From Effusibacillus dendaii (GTDB lineage Bacteria > Bacillota > Bacilli > Tumebacillales > Effusibacillaceae): 64,000 bases of DNA. The DNA lies in assembly GCF_015097055.1 (NCBI RefSeq), contig NZ_AP023366.1:3127001-3191000 (forward strand), written 5' to 3'. The notes below the pieces were generated by a model, which was given only the letters and a program-made list of their open reading frames with translations, searched no databases and was not told the origin of the DNA. This document shows positions 1 through 8,222 of the stretch, piece by piece. A program made the translations under genes and the position numbers. Every line of letters starts with the position of its first letter. The first letter of the stretch is position 1.

Positions 1-595
1 AGACGGTCGCGACATCTTCTTTGGTCATAGTAATTGCACCGCCTTCCAGGAATTGAGCGGCTCCCGCAAACAGAACGACAACATCCGGTTGCCGATCCAA
101 CGCCGACTCCACTTCCGGACACCATACGGTATCGCCCGCAAAATAAACAGCAGGCTCCTTCTCTGCGGAGAGAATATAGCCGGATACAGGGCCCATTTTT
201 TGCCCGATTTCACCGAGTCCGTGGCGCCCGCCTGTGCGAATGATACGGATATTTTCCCGGATTGTCTCATGTTCAATAGGGACAACGTTTGAGAAACCGT
301 ATTTTTGGATGTACGAAACATCTTCCGGTTGACAGAAAAATGGGATTTCGCGCGGCAACAGATTGGCCGCCGCATCATCAAAATGGTCGCGGTGACTGTG
401 CGTCAATAAAATGGCATCCGGTGAAGTCAGCTCCTCGACAGCACACGGCAAATCAATCAGCGGATTCGCTTTCTGGTTGGACGTGTTGGGTGTTGCCGAC
501 ATAGCGCCTGCCGGGCTGAACATCGGGTCAATCAGTATCGTTTTGGAACCGAATTGCAGCAGTAAGGTCGCGTGACGAATCAATCGGATTTTCAA
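1..595 (-). CDS. MBL-fold metal-dependent hydrolase (UlaG/YtkL-like), 3' end outside window
   Basis: Cytoplasmic metallo-beta-lactamase-fold hydrolase; the substrate cannot be told from the sequence. The reading frame on the minus strand shows an early RHATLLLQFGSKTILIDPMF stretch, typical of the UlaG-like branch, and then the metal-binding signature LTHSHRDHFDDAA (HxHxDH). Further in, the PDVVVLFAGAAQF segment runs off the left window edge, so about 198 codons are visible and the C-terminus is missing. I chose the TTG at 595 because an AGGGGGG ribosome-binding site lies just upstream and the conserved N-terminal strand begins there; no in-frame ATG fits. It is divergent from the Nudix gene with under 90 bases between the starts. 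The fold is certain; the function is not. Confidence 0.8.
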   Translation of the reverse strand, partial: MKIRLIRHATLLLQFGSKTILIDPMFSPAGAMSATPNTSNQKANPLIDLPCAVEELTSPDAILLTHSHRDHFDDAAANLLPREIPFFCQPEDVSYIQKYGFSNVVPIEHETIRENIRIIRTGGRHGLGEIGQKMGPVSGYILSAEKEPAVYFAGDTVWCPEVESALDRQPDVVVLFAGAAQFLEGGAITMTKEDVATV

Positions 596-683
596 TGGGA
601 TGCCCCCCTGTTTTATAGGGAATGCATTTTTGGTTTTCACAAATCGCCCCGTCTGCTACCATAAAGACAAGGGGGCATGCAAC

Positions 684-1367
684 GTGAACGAAACGATCAA
701 ACAGGCGGCGACGATGATTCTTATCCGGAACGGCGAAAACGGCCAGGGTATCGAAGTATATATGACGCAGCGCCCGGATACGATGAAATTTTTGCCTGGT
801 TTTTATGTATTTCCGGGCGGCGTCATGCAGCCGGAAGATCGGGATGATCAGATTCATCGACTCTGCGTCAAACAGCGGTTGGAAGTGGATTTGTCCTATG
901 CGGTGACCGCCATCCGCGAATGTTTTGAAGAAGTCGGTTATTTACTGGCTGATTTTGTTCCTCATCAAGAGACGAGGCCTCTTTCTGAAATACGCACACG
1001 CTTGGAAGCAGGCCAACTCCAGTTTCGCGAGTGGGTGGTCGAAAAGCAGATTCATTTGCAGACCGATAAAATTCGTTATTACGGGCATCGTATCACCCCT
1101 CGCACCGTGTCGCCCCGGCGGTTTGATACCCGTTATTTTTTGACCGTTCTTCCCCGCAGCATCGAACTGATTCCCTCCGAAAAAGAAGTGGCGCGGGCCG
1201 CTTGGATGGATCCACTCTACGCCCTGCAACAGGCGGAAAAAGGTATCTTTAAAATGGTGTTTCCGACAAAAGACGCATTGACCGATCTGGCGCGTTTCGA
1301 CAGCGCATACGATGCGTTCCAAAACGGTCAAGGTGTCGGCACTCCGCGCCCGCACGAACTGGCCTAA
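684..1367 (+). CDS. NUDIX hydrolase (NUDT7/NUDT19-like)
   Basis: Nudix enzyme expected to cleave a nucleoside diphosphate linked to another moiety. The split Nudix signature is visible: FYVFPGGV near residue 45, then, after an insertion, AIRECFEEVGYLL near residues 76-88, carrying the REXXEEXG core. An insertion between GG and REXXEE is characteristic of the coenzyme A/ADP-sugar-like NUDT7/NUDT19 group, but the exact substrate is inference. I chose the GTG at 684 over an upstream in-frame start at 600 because AAGGGGG lies about 8 bases before it and the conserved ATMILIRNG strand starts about nine residues in. The protein is 227 aa, somewhat short for NUDT19 relatives. It stands alone, divergent from the MBL hydrolase. 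Confidence 0.82.
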   Translation: MNETIKQAATMILIRNGENGQGIEVYMTQRPDTMKFLPGFYVFPGGVMQPEDRDDQIHRLCVKQRLEVDLSYAVTAIRECFEEVGYLLADFVPHQETRPLSEIRTRLEAGQLQFREWVVEKQIHLQTDKIRYYGHRITPRTVSPRRFDTRYFLTVLPRSIELIPSEKEVARAAWMDPLYALQQAEKGIFKMVFPTKDALTDLARFDSAYDAFQNGQGVGTPRPHELA

Positions 1368-1479
1368 ACGGGTTGTATTCTGCCGCTGACAGGTGTTTGA
1401 ACATTGCTGTCGCATCAAATGGCTTCCAAGTGATAAAACGATTATGGACGCAGTTGACAGGCTGTTGCTTGGGTGTCTT

Positions 1480-2307
1480 TCAGACTGTCCGATACGAGCC
1501 GTCTTCCGTTTTGGCAATTTTATTTTCGCGCATGAGTTTTTCCAGATGTCCCAGTACGGTTCGTTCTGCTACCCACAGCACGCTTGGATGGACTTGCCCC
1601 GCATAAATGGCTTGCACCAGTTCGGCTGCGTTTCGCGGCTGTTCCGCCAATAAACGTAAAACCTGCTGTTCGCGCTCCAGGCGGCGTTGGATGAAAAATT
1701 CAATTTTGGCCATCGTGTCATGAACCCATTCACCGTGACCGGGAGCAATCAAGGCGGGTTTCAACTCCAAAAAGCGGTGCAGCGTTTGCAGGTAATCGGT
1801 CAAATCGCCGTCGGGCGGTCCAATCCAGGTGGTGCCTTCCGCTACAATGTTGTCGCCGGTGACCAACAGTTTTTCCGTTTCCAGCCAGAGGCTCAGATGA
1901 CCGCGCGTGTGGCCGGGCGTATGCAAAACTTGCAGTTGTTTGCTGCCGACTGTGATCATGTCGCCTTCCTGATATGTAATCTGTACGGTGTAAGGCGAAA
2001 TTTGTTTTTCGACCGCTTCTTTTTCAAGTGCATGACAGGCGATCGGACATTGGTAAAAATCGGCCAGCGCTTTCGCCCCCGGACTGTGGTCCTGGTGATA
2101 GTGGGTGAGCAGGATGCCGGTTACTTTGGGATTGCCAAGCTTTGTTACATAATCGATAATTTCCTTGGCGGCTGCTGGATTTTCGTATCCTCCGTCAATA
2201 ATCAGCGCTTCGCCTTGATCCGCAATGATGTACACATTCGTCGTGGTAGCCGGATACAGTGTGGGGGTCGAGACAGGTAAACGGTGCATCAAACCGGTTT
2301 CACTCAT
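1480..2307 (-). CDS. MBL-fold hydrolase with C-terminal winged helix (LACTB2-like)
   Basis: A 275-aa metallo-beta-lactamase-fold hydrolase of the LACTB2/glyoxalase-II-like branch. The N-terminal half carries TNVYII, then LLTHYHQDHSPG (HxHxDH) near residue 85, HTPGHTRGH near 150 and GDN near 170, with APGHGEW later. These are the expected di-zinc ligands. The last 70 residues (AERTVLGHLEKLMRENKI) look like the winged-helix tail found in LACTB2 relatives. Members include endoribonucleases and thioesterase-like enzymes, so the substrate is open. It ends convergently about 110 bases from the Nudix gene. Confidence 0.85.
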   Translation of the reverse strand: MSETGLMHRLPVSTPTLYPATTTNVYIIADQGEALIIDGGYENPAAAKEIIDYVTKLGNPKVTGILLTHYHQDHSPGAKALADFYQCPIACHALEKEAVEKQISPYTVQITYQEGDMITVGSKQLQVLHTPGHTRGHLSLWLETEKLLVTGDNIVAEGTTWIGPPDGDLTDYLQTLHRFLELKPALIAPGHGEWVHDTMAKIEFFIQRRLEREQQVLRLLAEQPRNAAELVQAIYAGQVHPSVLWVAERTVLGHLEKLMRENKIAKTEDGSYRTV

Positions 2308-2394
2308 GGCGGAATCCCCTTTTTACAGAATTTTAATTTGCCCGCTCAGAAACAATAAAAATGCAAATAGAGTGTAAGGCTTGCCTATGCAAGA

Positions 2395-2421
2395 GGCTTG
2401 GCGAAGCCAAGTTTACTTTAT
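2395..2421 (+). repeat. Dispersed hairpin repeat, copy A
   Basis: A 27-base core reading GGCTTGGCGAAGCCAAG then TTTACTTTAT. It forms a small stem (GGCTTGG/CCAAG) and recurs on the same strand at 58351-58377 and 62871-62898 with few differences. Here it lies just upstream of the HAD-IIA gene. Its nature (MITE-like, small RNA or recombination scar) is unknown. Confidence 0.6.
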
Positions 2422-2447
2422 TATAAATCACAAAAAGGAGTCAGAAA

Positions 2448-3323
2448 ATGACTGAATCAATACAATCCCTATTGGCTTGCGACGGTTTTCTGATCGACCT
2501 GGACGGAACGATATACCGAGGCAATGAACTGCTGCCTGGCGCCAAGGAGTTTATCGCGTGGTTGGAGCGGATCGGCAAGCCCTATCTGTTTGTGACAAAT
2601 AACTCGTCTCGCACAAACGAACAGTTTGCGCAAAAACTGCAACAGATGGGTATTTCGGCGGGGCCGGAGCATCTGTTTACATCCAGCCAGGCAACCGCTA
2701 TGTATATCCGTGAACAGGCGGCAGCCGATCAACCGTCTGTCTATATTATCGGTGAAGAAGGGTTGTACACCGCTCTGCGGGAAGTCGGCTGCCGAATCGT
2801 GAATCGCATGGATGATGCCGAGACGGTTGCCGATACAGGGCTTGCCGATCGCGAAGACGAGGCTCTTAGGCTGGCGCGACCCGATTTTGTCGTAGTCGGA
2901 ATCGATCGGCAGTTTACCTATCAAAAATTAATGACCGCCAGCCTCGCTATCCAAAATGGGGCGATTTTTCTGGCGACCAATGCGGACAAACGGCTGCCGA
3001 CGGAACGGGGTCTGCTGCCGGGAGCCGGTTCGCTTTGCCAAGCGCTGTCCGCCGCATCCGGTCAGGAACCGGTTTGGATCGGCAAACCGGAAGTCCGCAT
3101 GATGCGGTACAGTCTGCAACGGATTGGCACACAACCGGAACGGACCGTGATGATTGGCGACAATCTGGAAACTGATATCCGGGCTGGCCGACAGGCCGGA
3201 TTGAAAACATTGCTCGTTTTGAGTGGGTATTCCTCGCGAGAGGATGCGGAACAAGCAGAGTATCCACCTGACTTTGTGATGAATGACCTGACCGATTTTT
3301 TACGGATTATTGCTGAGGAATGA
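2448..3323 (+). CDS. HAD-IIA family phosphatase (NagD/p-nitrophenylphosphatase-like)
   Basis: A 291-aa haloacid dehalogenase-superfamily hydrolase of subclass IIA. Motif I is DLDGTIYRG near residue 17, with the two aspartates for phosphoryl transfer. Motif II is FVTNNSSRT near residue 48. The IIA cap lies in the middle, motif III Lys is in WIGKPEVRM, and motif IV is MIGDNLETDIRAGRQAG near residue 236. These proteins dephosphorylate small phosphometabolites; NagD-type members act on nucleotides or sugar phosphates. The start follows AAAAAGGAG by about 7 bases. It is probably monocistronic and ends about 165 bases before nrdR. Confidence 0.9.
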   Translation: MTESIQSLLACDGFLIDLDGTIYRGNELLPGAKEFIAWLERIGKPYLFVTNNSSRTNEQFAQKLQQMGISAGPEHLFTSSQATAMYIREQAAADQPSVYIIGEEGLYTALREVGCRIVNRMDDAETVADTGLADREDEALRLARPDFVVVGIDRQFTYQKLMTASLAIQNGAIFLATNADKRLPTERGLLPGAGSLCQALSAASGQEPVWIGKPEVRMMRYSLQRIGTQPERTVMIGDNLETDIRAGRQAGLKTLLVLSGYSSREDAEQAEYPPDFVMNDLTDFLRIIAEE

Positions 3324-3361
3324 GTCGAAAGACCTGTTTTTGCCGATAGGAAAAGAGCCCC

Positions 3362-3425
3362 TTGACCCTCCTATATATGGTGTATATAATTTGTTTGAGA
3401 CAGCGAAGCACACTAGATGTAGTGT
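3362..3425 (+). promoter_or_regulatory. nrdR-nrdJ promoter with two NrdR boxes
   Basis: TTGACC at 3362-3367 and TATAAT at 3385-3390 are separated by 17 bases. The first NrdR-box-like 16-mer, CTCCTATATATGGTGT (3368-3383), fills the spacer. The second, ACACTAGATGTAGTGT (3410-3425), is a perfect palindrome just downstream of the expected start site. The boxes start 42 bases apart, about four helical turns, as expected for cooperative NrdR binding. The assignment rests on the known NrdR consensus ACACWATATATWGTGT. Confidence 0.85.
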
Positions 3426-3490
3426 AGGTTACATAAACCCACTTCGTCAAACGAGCGGTTTCGGCAACAATCGAGCCAAGGAGGACCGTG

Positions 3491-3973
3491 ATGCGGTGTC
3501 CATATTGTTACCATAATGATTCGCGTGTGCTGGAATCGCGCGCCAGCGAAGATCATGCGTCAATCCGCAGGAGGCGTGAATGCCCGGCCTGTCTGAAACG
3601 TTTTACTACGTACGAAAAAGTCGAAATGGCTCCGCTGTTAATCATCAAAAAGGACAACCGACGGGAAGAATTCTCGCGGGAAAAGCTGCTTCGCGGCATT
3701 CTCAAGGCGTGCGAAAAAAGGCCTATCGCGATGGAATCGATTGAGCAGGCGGTCGATGCGATCGAGCGGGAAATCCGCTCCGAATACGACAAGGAAGTGC
3801 CGGCTGAACGAATCGGGGAAAAAGTGATGGAAAAACTACGCGCCATAGATGCGGTGGCCTATGTCCGTTTTGCAAGCGTATACAGACAATTTCGCGATGT
3901 CGAGACATTTGCGCAGGAAATTTTACATCTGCTGGACAGCGAAAAAATAGGAGGCAAAAAACATGAAAACTGA
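3491..3973 (+). CDS. nrdR: Transcriptional repressor NrdR
   Basis: NrdR is the ATP/dATP-sensing repressor of ribonucleotide reductase genes. The protein (160 aa) begins MRCPYCYHNDSRVLESR with the first CxxC of the zinc ribbon and has CPACLKRFTTYEKVE as the second. An ATP-cone domain follows (LLIIKKDNRREEFSREKL). I chose the ATG at 3491 over the GTG at 3488 because NrdR proteins start MxCPxC and AAGGAGG ends five bases before it. It overlaps nrdJ by 11 bases, so the two are translationally coupled. Two NrdR boxes in the promoter indicate autoregulation. Confidence 0.97.
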   Translation: MRCPYCYHNDSRVLESRASEDHASIRRRRECPACLKRFTTYEKVEMAPLLIIKKDNRREEFSREKLLRGILKACEKRPIAMESIEQAVDAIEREIRSEYDKEVPAERIGEKVMEKLRAIDAVAYVRFASVYRQFRDVETFAQEILHLLDSEKIGGKKHEN

Positions 3974-6900
3974 GATGAACAGTATGTTGCCGTTTACTGC
4001 GGAAGACTTTCTTTCCCCAACAGGTGAGCGAATTGTAGCAGACCGCTATCTGCTGAAAGACGTAAAGAAAGAAACGCTGCAGATTGGCAGTCTGGTCGTC
4101 GCTGTTATTGATAAGAAGCGGGCCCTGCATGAATTGGCAAGAGTTGTTTCATTAAAGCCGGAGCAGCGTCTTGCTACAGTAGAACTGCGTGATGGATATC
4201 AGGTGGAACTTCCCTATGATCATATCGATGTTTTGAAAGAAACCGCTCCCCGCCAAATGTGGCAACGTATCGCGAAAGGGGCGGCAGCTGTAACGAAAGA
4301 TCCGGCCAAGTGGGAAGAAAAATTTTATCAACTGCAAAGCGGGTGGAAATACGTACCGGGCGGCCGCATCAACGCTTCGATGGGTACCGGCATCAAAACC
4401 ACCAGCTATAACTGTTTTGTGATTCCGAACGTTGGACCGACCCCCCGTGACTATGCCAATTCGTTCGGGCAGACATTGGAAATCCAGGCCCGTTCCGGCG
4501 GTGTCGGCATGAATCTGTCACAGGTACCGCCACAGGGAACGCTGGTGCCTGTAACGGATCGGCCGCGCACCCGCGAATTGCAGCTGGTGTTGGACGTTTG
4601 GCATGCCGATTTGCTTGACTTCCTGGCAGAAGAGTACAAGCACAGCACGAAAGTGGTCCGCATCAACAGCCAGTTTTTGCGGGCGGTGGAAGAAGGAAAC
4701 GACTGGACATTCTATTTCCCCGATTTTGAAACGGAAGGATATGACCAAAATTGGACAGGCAGTCTGCAGGACTGGCTCGACAAAGGGTTGCCTGTCAAAC
4801 AGGGTGAAACGTACCCGGCCGCCGAACTGTATGAGAAGATATTATCGAGCGGCGTTCTTGTTATGCAGGATGTACTGGGCGTAACGCTGATTCCAGGCGA
4901 TCAGCGGGGTACGATCGCTTCTACGTTGGCAGACATGTGGGAAGCGATGATGGACGGTAAGCGCGTTTCGATTATCCTCTCTTCGCTGCGTCCCCGTTAC
5001 AGCTATGTGCGCGGTGTAAACGGCCGCAGTTCCGGTGCGTACACATGGGGCCAACTGTTTGATAAAGGCAACCAAGTATTTGGCGATGGATTTGGACCGG
5101 TCGGTGTGGGTGAGATCATGAGTGTCGGCTGTCAGTTGACGCTGCAGGGCGGATCGCGGCGCGGCGCATTGATGCTGATTCTGAATGATAAGCATGCGGA
5201 TGTTCGCAAGTTCATTTCCTGTAAACAAGTCGATGGCGTGATTACTGGCGCCAACATTTCGGTAGGTATTTCGGAAGAGTTTATGGCAGCCAAACAAAAT
5301 GGAGAAAAATGGGCGATTGGTTATCCAAAACTGAGCGAAATGATGCAGTTTAACGGCAATTTCCAGGAATGGGAAGCAGCAGGCCATAAACTGGAGATCG
5401 CGCAGGAAATTCCGGCTGAGGAACTATGGGACGAAATCATGGAATCCGCCTGGAAATCGGCAGAACCGGGTGTGGTGTTCCTGGGGCGTTATAATTATAT
5501 GTCCAATTCCCACTATTTTAATCCCATTATCGCCACCAATCCGTGCGGCGAACAGGGTCTCCCGGCATTCGGCATCTGTAACCTGGGGGCCGTAGTGCTC
5601 AGTCAATTCACAAACGGATTCGACCGGTCGAAGCAAAAGACCGATTTTAAAAACAAAAAACAGGCAGACTATATCTATAGCCAATTGCGGAAACATTTTT
5701 CGCAGGACAAAGCGGAATTTTTGCTGAACCACATCCGGTGGGAAGAGCTGGAGGAAGCGACACGCGTCGGTTTACGGTTCCAGGATGCGATTATCGACGC
5801 TACCTACTATCCGTTTGAAGAAAACCGCAAAAACCAAATGAACGAGCGACGTGTGGGACTTGGCATCATGGGTCTGCACGATCTGATGATCCACTGCGGC
5901 ATCCGATACGGTTCAGAAGAATCGACGAAGTTGTGCGACGTGTTAATGGGCATGATGGCCGAATGGTGTTATCTTGAATCTGTGGAACTGGCGAAGGAAA
6001 ATGGACCATTCCCGGCATTTGACGCAAAGAAATTCCTGCAGTCCGGTTACATGCAGTTGATGTCTGCTGAAAAACCGCACGTGACAGAAGCAATCGCCAA
6101 ACACGGTGTGCGCAATGTAACGACGATGACGATTGCGCCGACCGGCACGACAGGCACCATGGTGGGTTGTTCGACCGGCTGTGAACCATATTACGCCTGG
6201 TCCTACTTCCGCAATTCGAGACTCGGTATGTTTGAGGAAAATGCGGAGATCGTAGATGAATTTTTGAAGCAGCATCCGGGTGCGGAACTGCCTGATTACT
6301 TTGTGACGGCGATGGATCTGACGCCGGAAGAACATGTGCGCGTACAGGCGGCACTGCAGAAATGGATCGATTCGTCCATCTCGAAAACGTGCAACGCGCC
6401 GAACAATTATACGGTGGAAGACACGAAGAAATTGTACGATCTGGCATATGAGCTGGGGTGCAAAGGCGTGACCATCTATCGGGACGGTTCCCGTTCCGAG
6501 CAGGTATTGTCGTTGAAAGACGAGCCGGACAAAGCGAAAGAAACGGTTGCCCAGGAATTGGTTGAGGAAGGGAAGTCGAACCCGGTTGTTGCCCAAGCTT
6601 CCGTCGATTTGTTTACCGCATCAGGCGATCAAGAGAGGGCGTATGTGCCGAAGTCCCGTCCGGATGTGCTGTATGGAGCTACTTACCGGAAGGAAACGCC
6701 GCTCGGTACCGCCTATATTACGATTAATGACGATCCGGAAACGCAAACGGCGAATGAGATTTTTGTAAACATCGGAAAAGCCGGTTCGGACGTCTATGCG
6801 TCAAACGAAGCGTTGGGACGAGCCATCACCTTGTACCTGCGGGATTCGCAAAATCCGGACAAAGAGGCCGTGCTGGTCAAGCATTTCTCCGGCATTGGCG

Positions 6901-7166
6901 GATCAAACGCGGTCGGCTTCGGTGACCGCCGCATCACATCAGTTCCGGACGCGATTGCCAAAGCGCTGATCGAGCATTCGGAAACATTCCCGCTGCGCCG
7001 CCTGAATCATCTGGAAACGGCTGCCTCCGTGCAACTGCCAACAGAACGGGTGTCTCTGCGAGAGTTCACGGTTGGCAAAGACCTTTGCCCGAACTGCCAC
7101 CAGCATTCACTGGTTCGCCACGGCGGCTGCCACGAATGTGAAGCGTGCGGATACAGTAAGTGTTAG
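3963..7166 (+). CDS. nrdJ: Adenosylcobalamin-dependent ribonucleotide reductase (class II)
   Basis: A 1067-aa class II RNR that converts ribonucleotides to deoxyribonucleotides using coenzyme B12 instead of oxygen or a second subunit. Class hallmarks visible are the N-terminal substrate cysteine region (TTSYNCFVIPN), the active-site loop ATNPCGEQGLPAFGICNLGA (Cys-Glu-Cys catalytic residues), and the phosphate-binding APTGTTGTM. The tail carries CPNCHQHS and CHECEACGYSKC, a zinc-ribbon-like Cys tail that probably takes part in re-reduction. Between about 880 and 1000 lies the linker/YKRETPLGTAYITI-type domain seen in long NrdJ forms. It is cotranscribed with nrdR. This gene implies the cell makes or imports cobalamin. 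Confidence 0.97.
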   Translation: MKTEMNSMLPFTAEDFLSPTGERIVADRYLLKDVKKETLQIGSLVVAVIDKKRALHELARVVSLKPEQRLATVELRDGYQVELPYDHIDVLKETAPRQMWQRIAKGAAAVTKDPAKWEEKFYQLQSGWKYVPGGRINASMGTGIKTTSYNCFVIPNVGPTPRDYANSFGQTLEIQARSGGVGMNLSQVPPQGTLVPVTDRPRTRELQLVLDVWHADLLDFLAEEYKHSTKVVRINSQFLRAVEEGNDWTFYFPDFETEGYDQNWTGSLQDWLDKGLPVKQGETYPAAELYEKILSSGVLVMQDVLGVTLIPGDQRGTIASTLADMWEAMMDGKRVSIILSSLRPRYSYVRGVNGRSSGAYTWGQLFDKGNQVFGDGFGPVGVGEIMSVGCQLTLQGGSRRGALMLILNDKHADVRKFISCKQVDGVITGANISVGISEEFMAAKQNGEKWAIGYPKLSEMMQFNGNFQEWEAAGHKLEIAQEIPAEELWDEIMESAWKSAEPGVVFLGRYNYMSNSHYFNPIIATNPCGEQGLPAFGICNLGAVVLSQFTNGFDRSKQKTDFKNKKQADYIYSQLRKHFSQDKAEFLLNHIRWEELEEATRVGLRFQDAIIDATYYPFEENRKNQMNERRVGLGIMGLHDLMIHCGIRYGSEESTKLCDVLMGMMAEWCYLESVELAKENGPFPAFDAKKFLQSGYMQLMSAEKPHVTEAIAKHGVRNVTTMTIAPTGTTGTMVGCSTGCEPYYAWSYFRNSRLGMFEENAEIVDEFLKQHPGAELPDYFVTAMDLTPEEHVRVQAALQKWIDSSISKTCNAPNNYTVEDTKKLYDLAYELGCKGVTIYRDGSRSEQVLSLKDEPDKAKETVAQELVEEGKSNPVVAQASVDLFTASGDQERAYVPKSRPDVLYGATYRKETPLGTAYITINDDPETQTANEIFVNIGKAGSDVYASNEALGRAITLYLRDSQNPDKEAVLVKHFSGIGGSNAVGFGDRRITSVPDAIAKALIEHSETFPLRRLNHLETAASVQLPTERVSLREFTVGKDLCPNCHQHSLVRHGGCHECEACGYSKC

Positions 7167-7227
7167 GGCGAACTAGAATTACCTGAATCAGTAAATCCTT
7201 TGTGATTTTTCATAATTAGTGAGAAAG

Positions 7228-7284
7228 AGACCTTGATATTCATTGTTTTGCATATTTATGCAAATGGATATCTTGGTCTTTTTT
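7228..7284 (+). terminator. Rho-independent terminator after nrdJ
   Basis: A long imperfect stem: AGACCTTGATAT on the left pairs with ATATCTTGGTCT on the right around a GCATATTTATGC apical hairpin. It is followed by TTTTTT. It lies about 60 bases after the nrdJ stop. Confidence 0.8.
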
Positions 7285-7586
7285 ACGGATGAATTTTTGA
7301 CTTTCAGCTAACAGATCAAAACTTTCTGCAAACAAACTCCAATCTTATAGAGTTCCCTGTCAGTATTCGAGAAGAAATTAGCCGGATATGGAGTAAGGAG
7401 TAAAAGGAGCAATTTACCTTTGCGGTGACGTTTATACATTGTAAGGCCAAAATCGTCTCACGTATGATTTTGGCCAAATTGGAGAACCGGTTTTGGTTGG
7501 TACCCGATAGTCTTCTTTATTCAACAGGCCGTTTGTTAGAGTTAGAATGTTTATTTACAGAGGCGTGAAAGATTATTATGGTACAA
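7285..7586. other. Non-coding stretch with one perfect hairpin
   Basis: No convincing gene. It contains a perfect 10-bp inverted repeat, GGCCAAAATC and GATTTTGGCC, at 7445-7475 with an 11-base loop and no U-tract on either side. It may be an operator or part of a transcript from the small peptide gene that ends here; I see no further signal. Confidence 0.4.
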
Positions 7587-7736
7587 CTACCAAACTTTGC
7601 CTCGGCCGTATACTCCGTATCTTCCGTAGGCAGATCCTACGTCGGCGCCGTAACCAGGTACAAGTAGGAAAAACAGAACAAAGATAATAAGGAATACGAC
7701 CGCCCAACGGGTATATCCACCGAATACACCGTACAC
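7587..7736 (-). CDS. YjcZ-family small sporulation membrane peptide
   Basis: A 49-aa peptide with the YjcZ layout: a GVFGGYTRW start, one hydrophobic helix (residues 11-26, rich in V, F, L and I), then a Gly/Tyr-rich tail with YG repeats. YjcZ-type peptides are common in Bacillus-group spore formers and many are sporulation-expressed; their function is not established. The open frame extends upstream, but I start at the GTG at 7736 because a run of seven G lies 8 bases before it and the family motif begins there. The upstream extension has no family character. Confidence 0.72.
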   Translation of the reverse strand: MYGVFGGYTRWAVVFLIIFVLFFLLVPGYGADVGSAYGRYGVYGRGKVW

Positions 7737-8222
7737 TACGCCATCCCCCCCTTGCAGTTGTCGTTTATAAACTATACGCAGGGGAAGTTTTGCGAAACGG
7801 CTATTATCTAACTTTTTCCAGAAACTACTTGGGGCCGCAATTGACGAGTTAAAAGTGATGACGGCAGATAAACCGGGTAGGGCGAAAGGGGAACCAGTAT
7901 TTTTTCTGCTACCGTTTGTCACGCTGTTTGGATTGGGTGGACTCCGCTTTCACCACCGTTTCGTTTGTGTTCCCTATCATAAACGGGAAAAACAAAAATT
8001 TGGGACTCGGCAAACGTCTACGAAACAAGATATCCTAAAGATTGTGCAAACCTGGAAATTACCGCAGTAACAGGTTGTTCGAAGTAAATAAAGTTGTAGA
8101 CCAAGGCTGTTAGACTCAGTATATATACAATCGAACAGGAGGGGGTTAGCCGCCCCCTCCTGTTCGATTCTTTGTAAACGAATGATCACATTTAATAATC
8201 AAAAATTGTTGCGGAGCGGGTC
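7737..8222. other. Gap before the kinase; no supported gene
   Basis: Open frames here have no recognisable motifs, and the strongest of them (7855-8070, plus) has no ribosome-binding site. The one clear structure is the bidirectional terminator at 8129-8169. The kinase that follows lacks its usual N-terminus, so this stretch may be foreign or rearranged sequence joined to the truncated gene. Confidence 0.4.
8129..8169. terminator. Strong bidirectional terminator hairpin
   Basis: AATCGAACAGGAGGGG pairs perfectly with CCCCTCCTGTTCGATT over 16 bp with a short loop. It lies about 50 bases upstream of the histidine kinase. No obvious gene ends next to it on the plus strand. Confidence 0.75.

Noticed and set aside
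7855-8070. 71-codon plus-strand frame before the kinase
   Set aside because: No ribosome-binding site, no recognisable motif, flanked by non-coding DNA.
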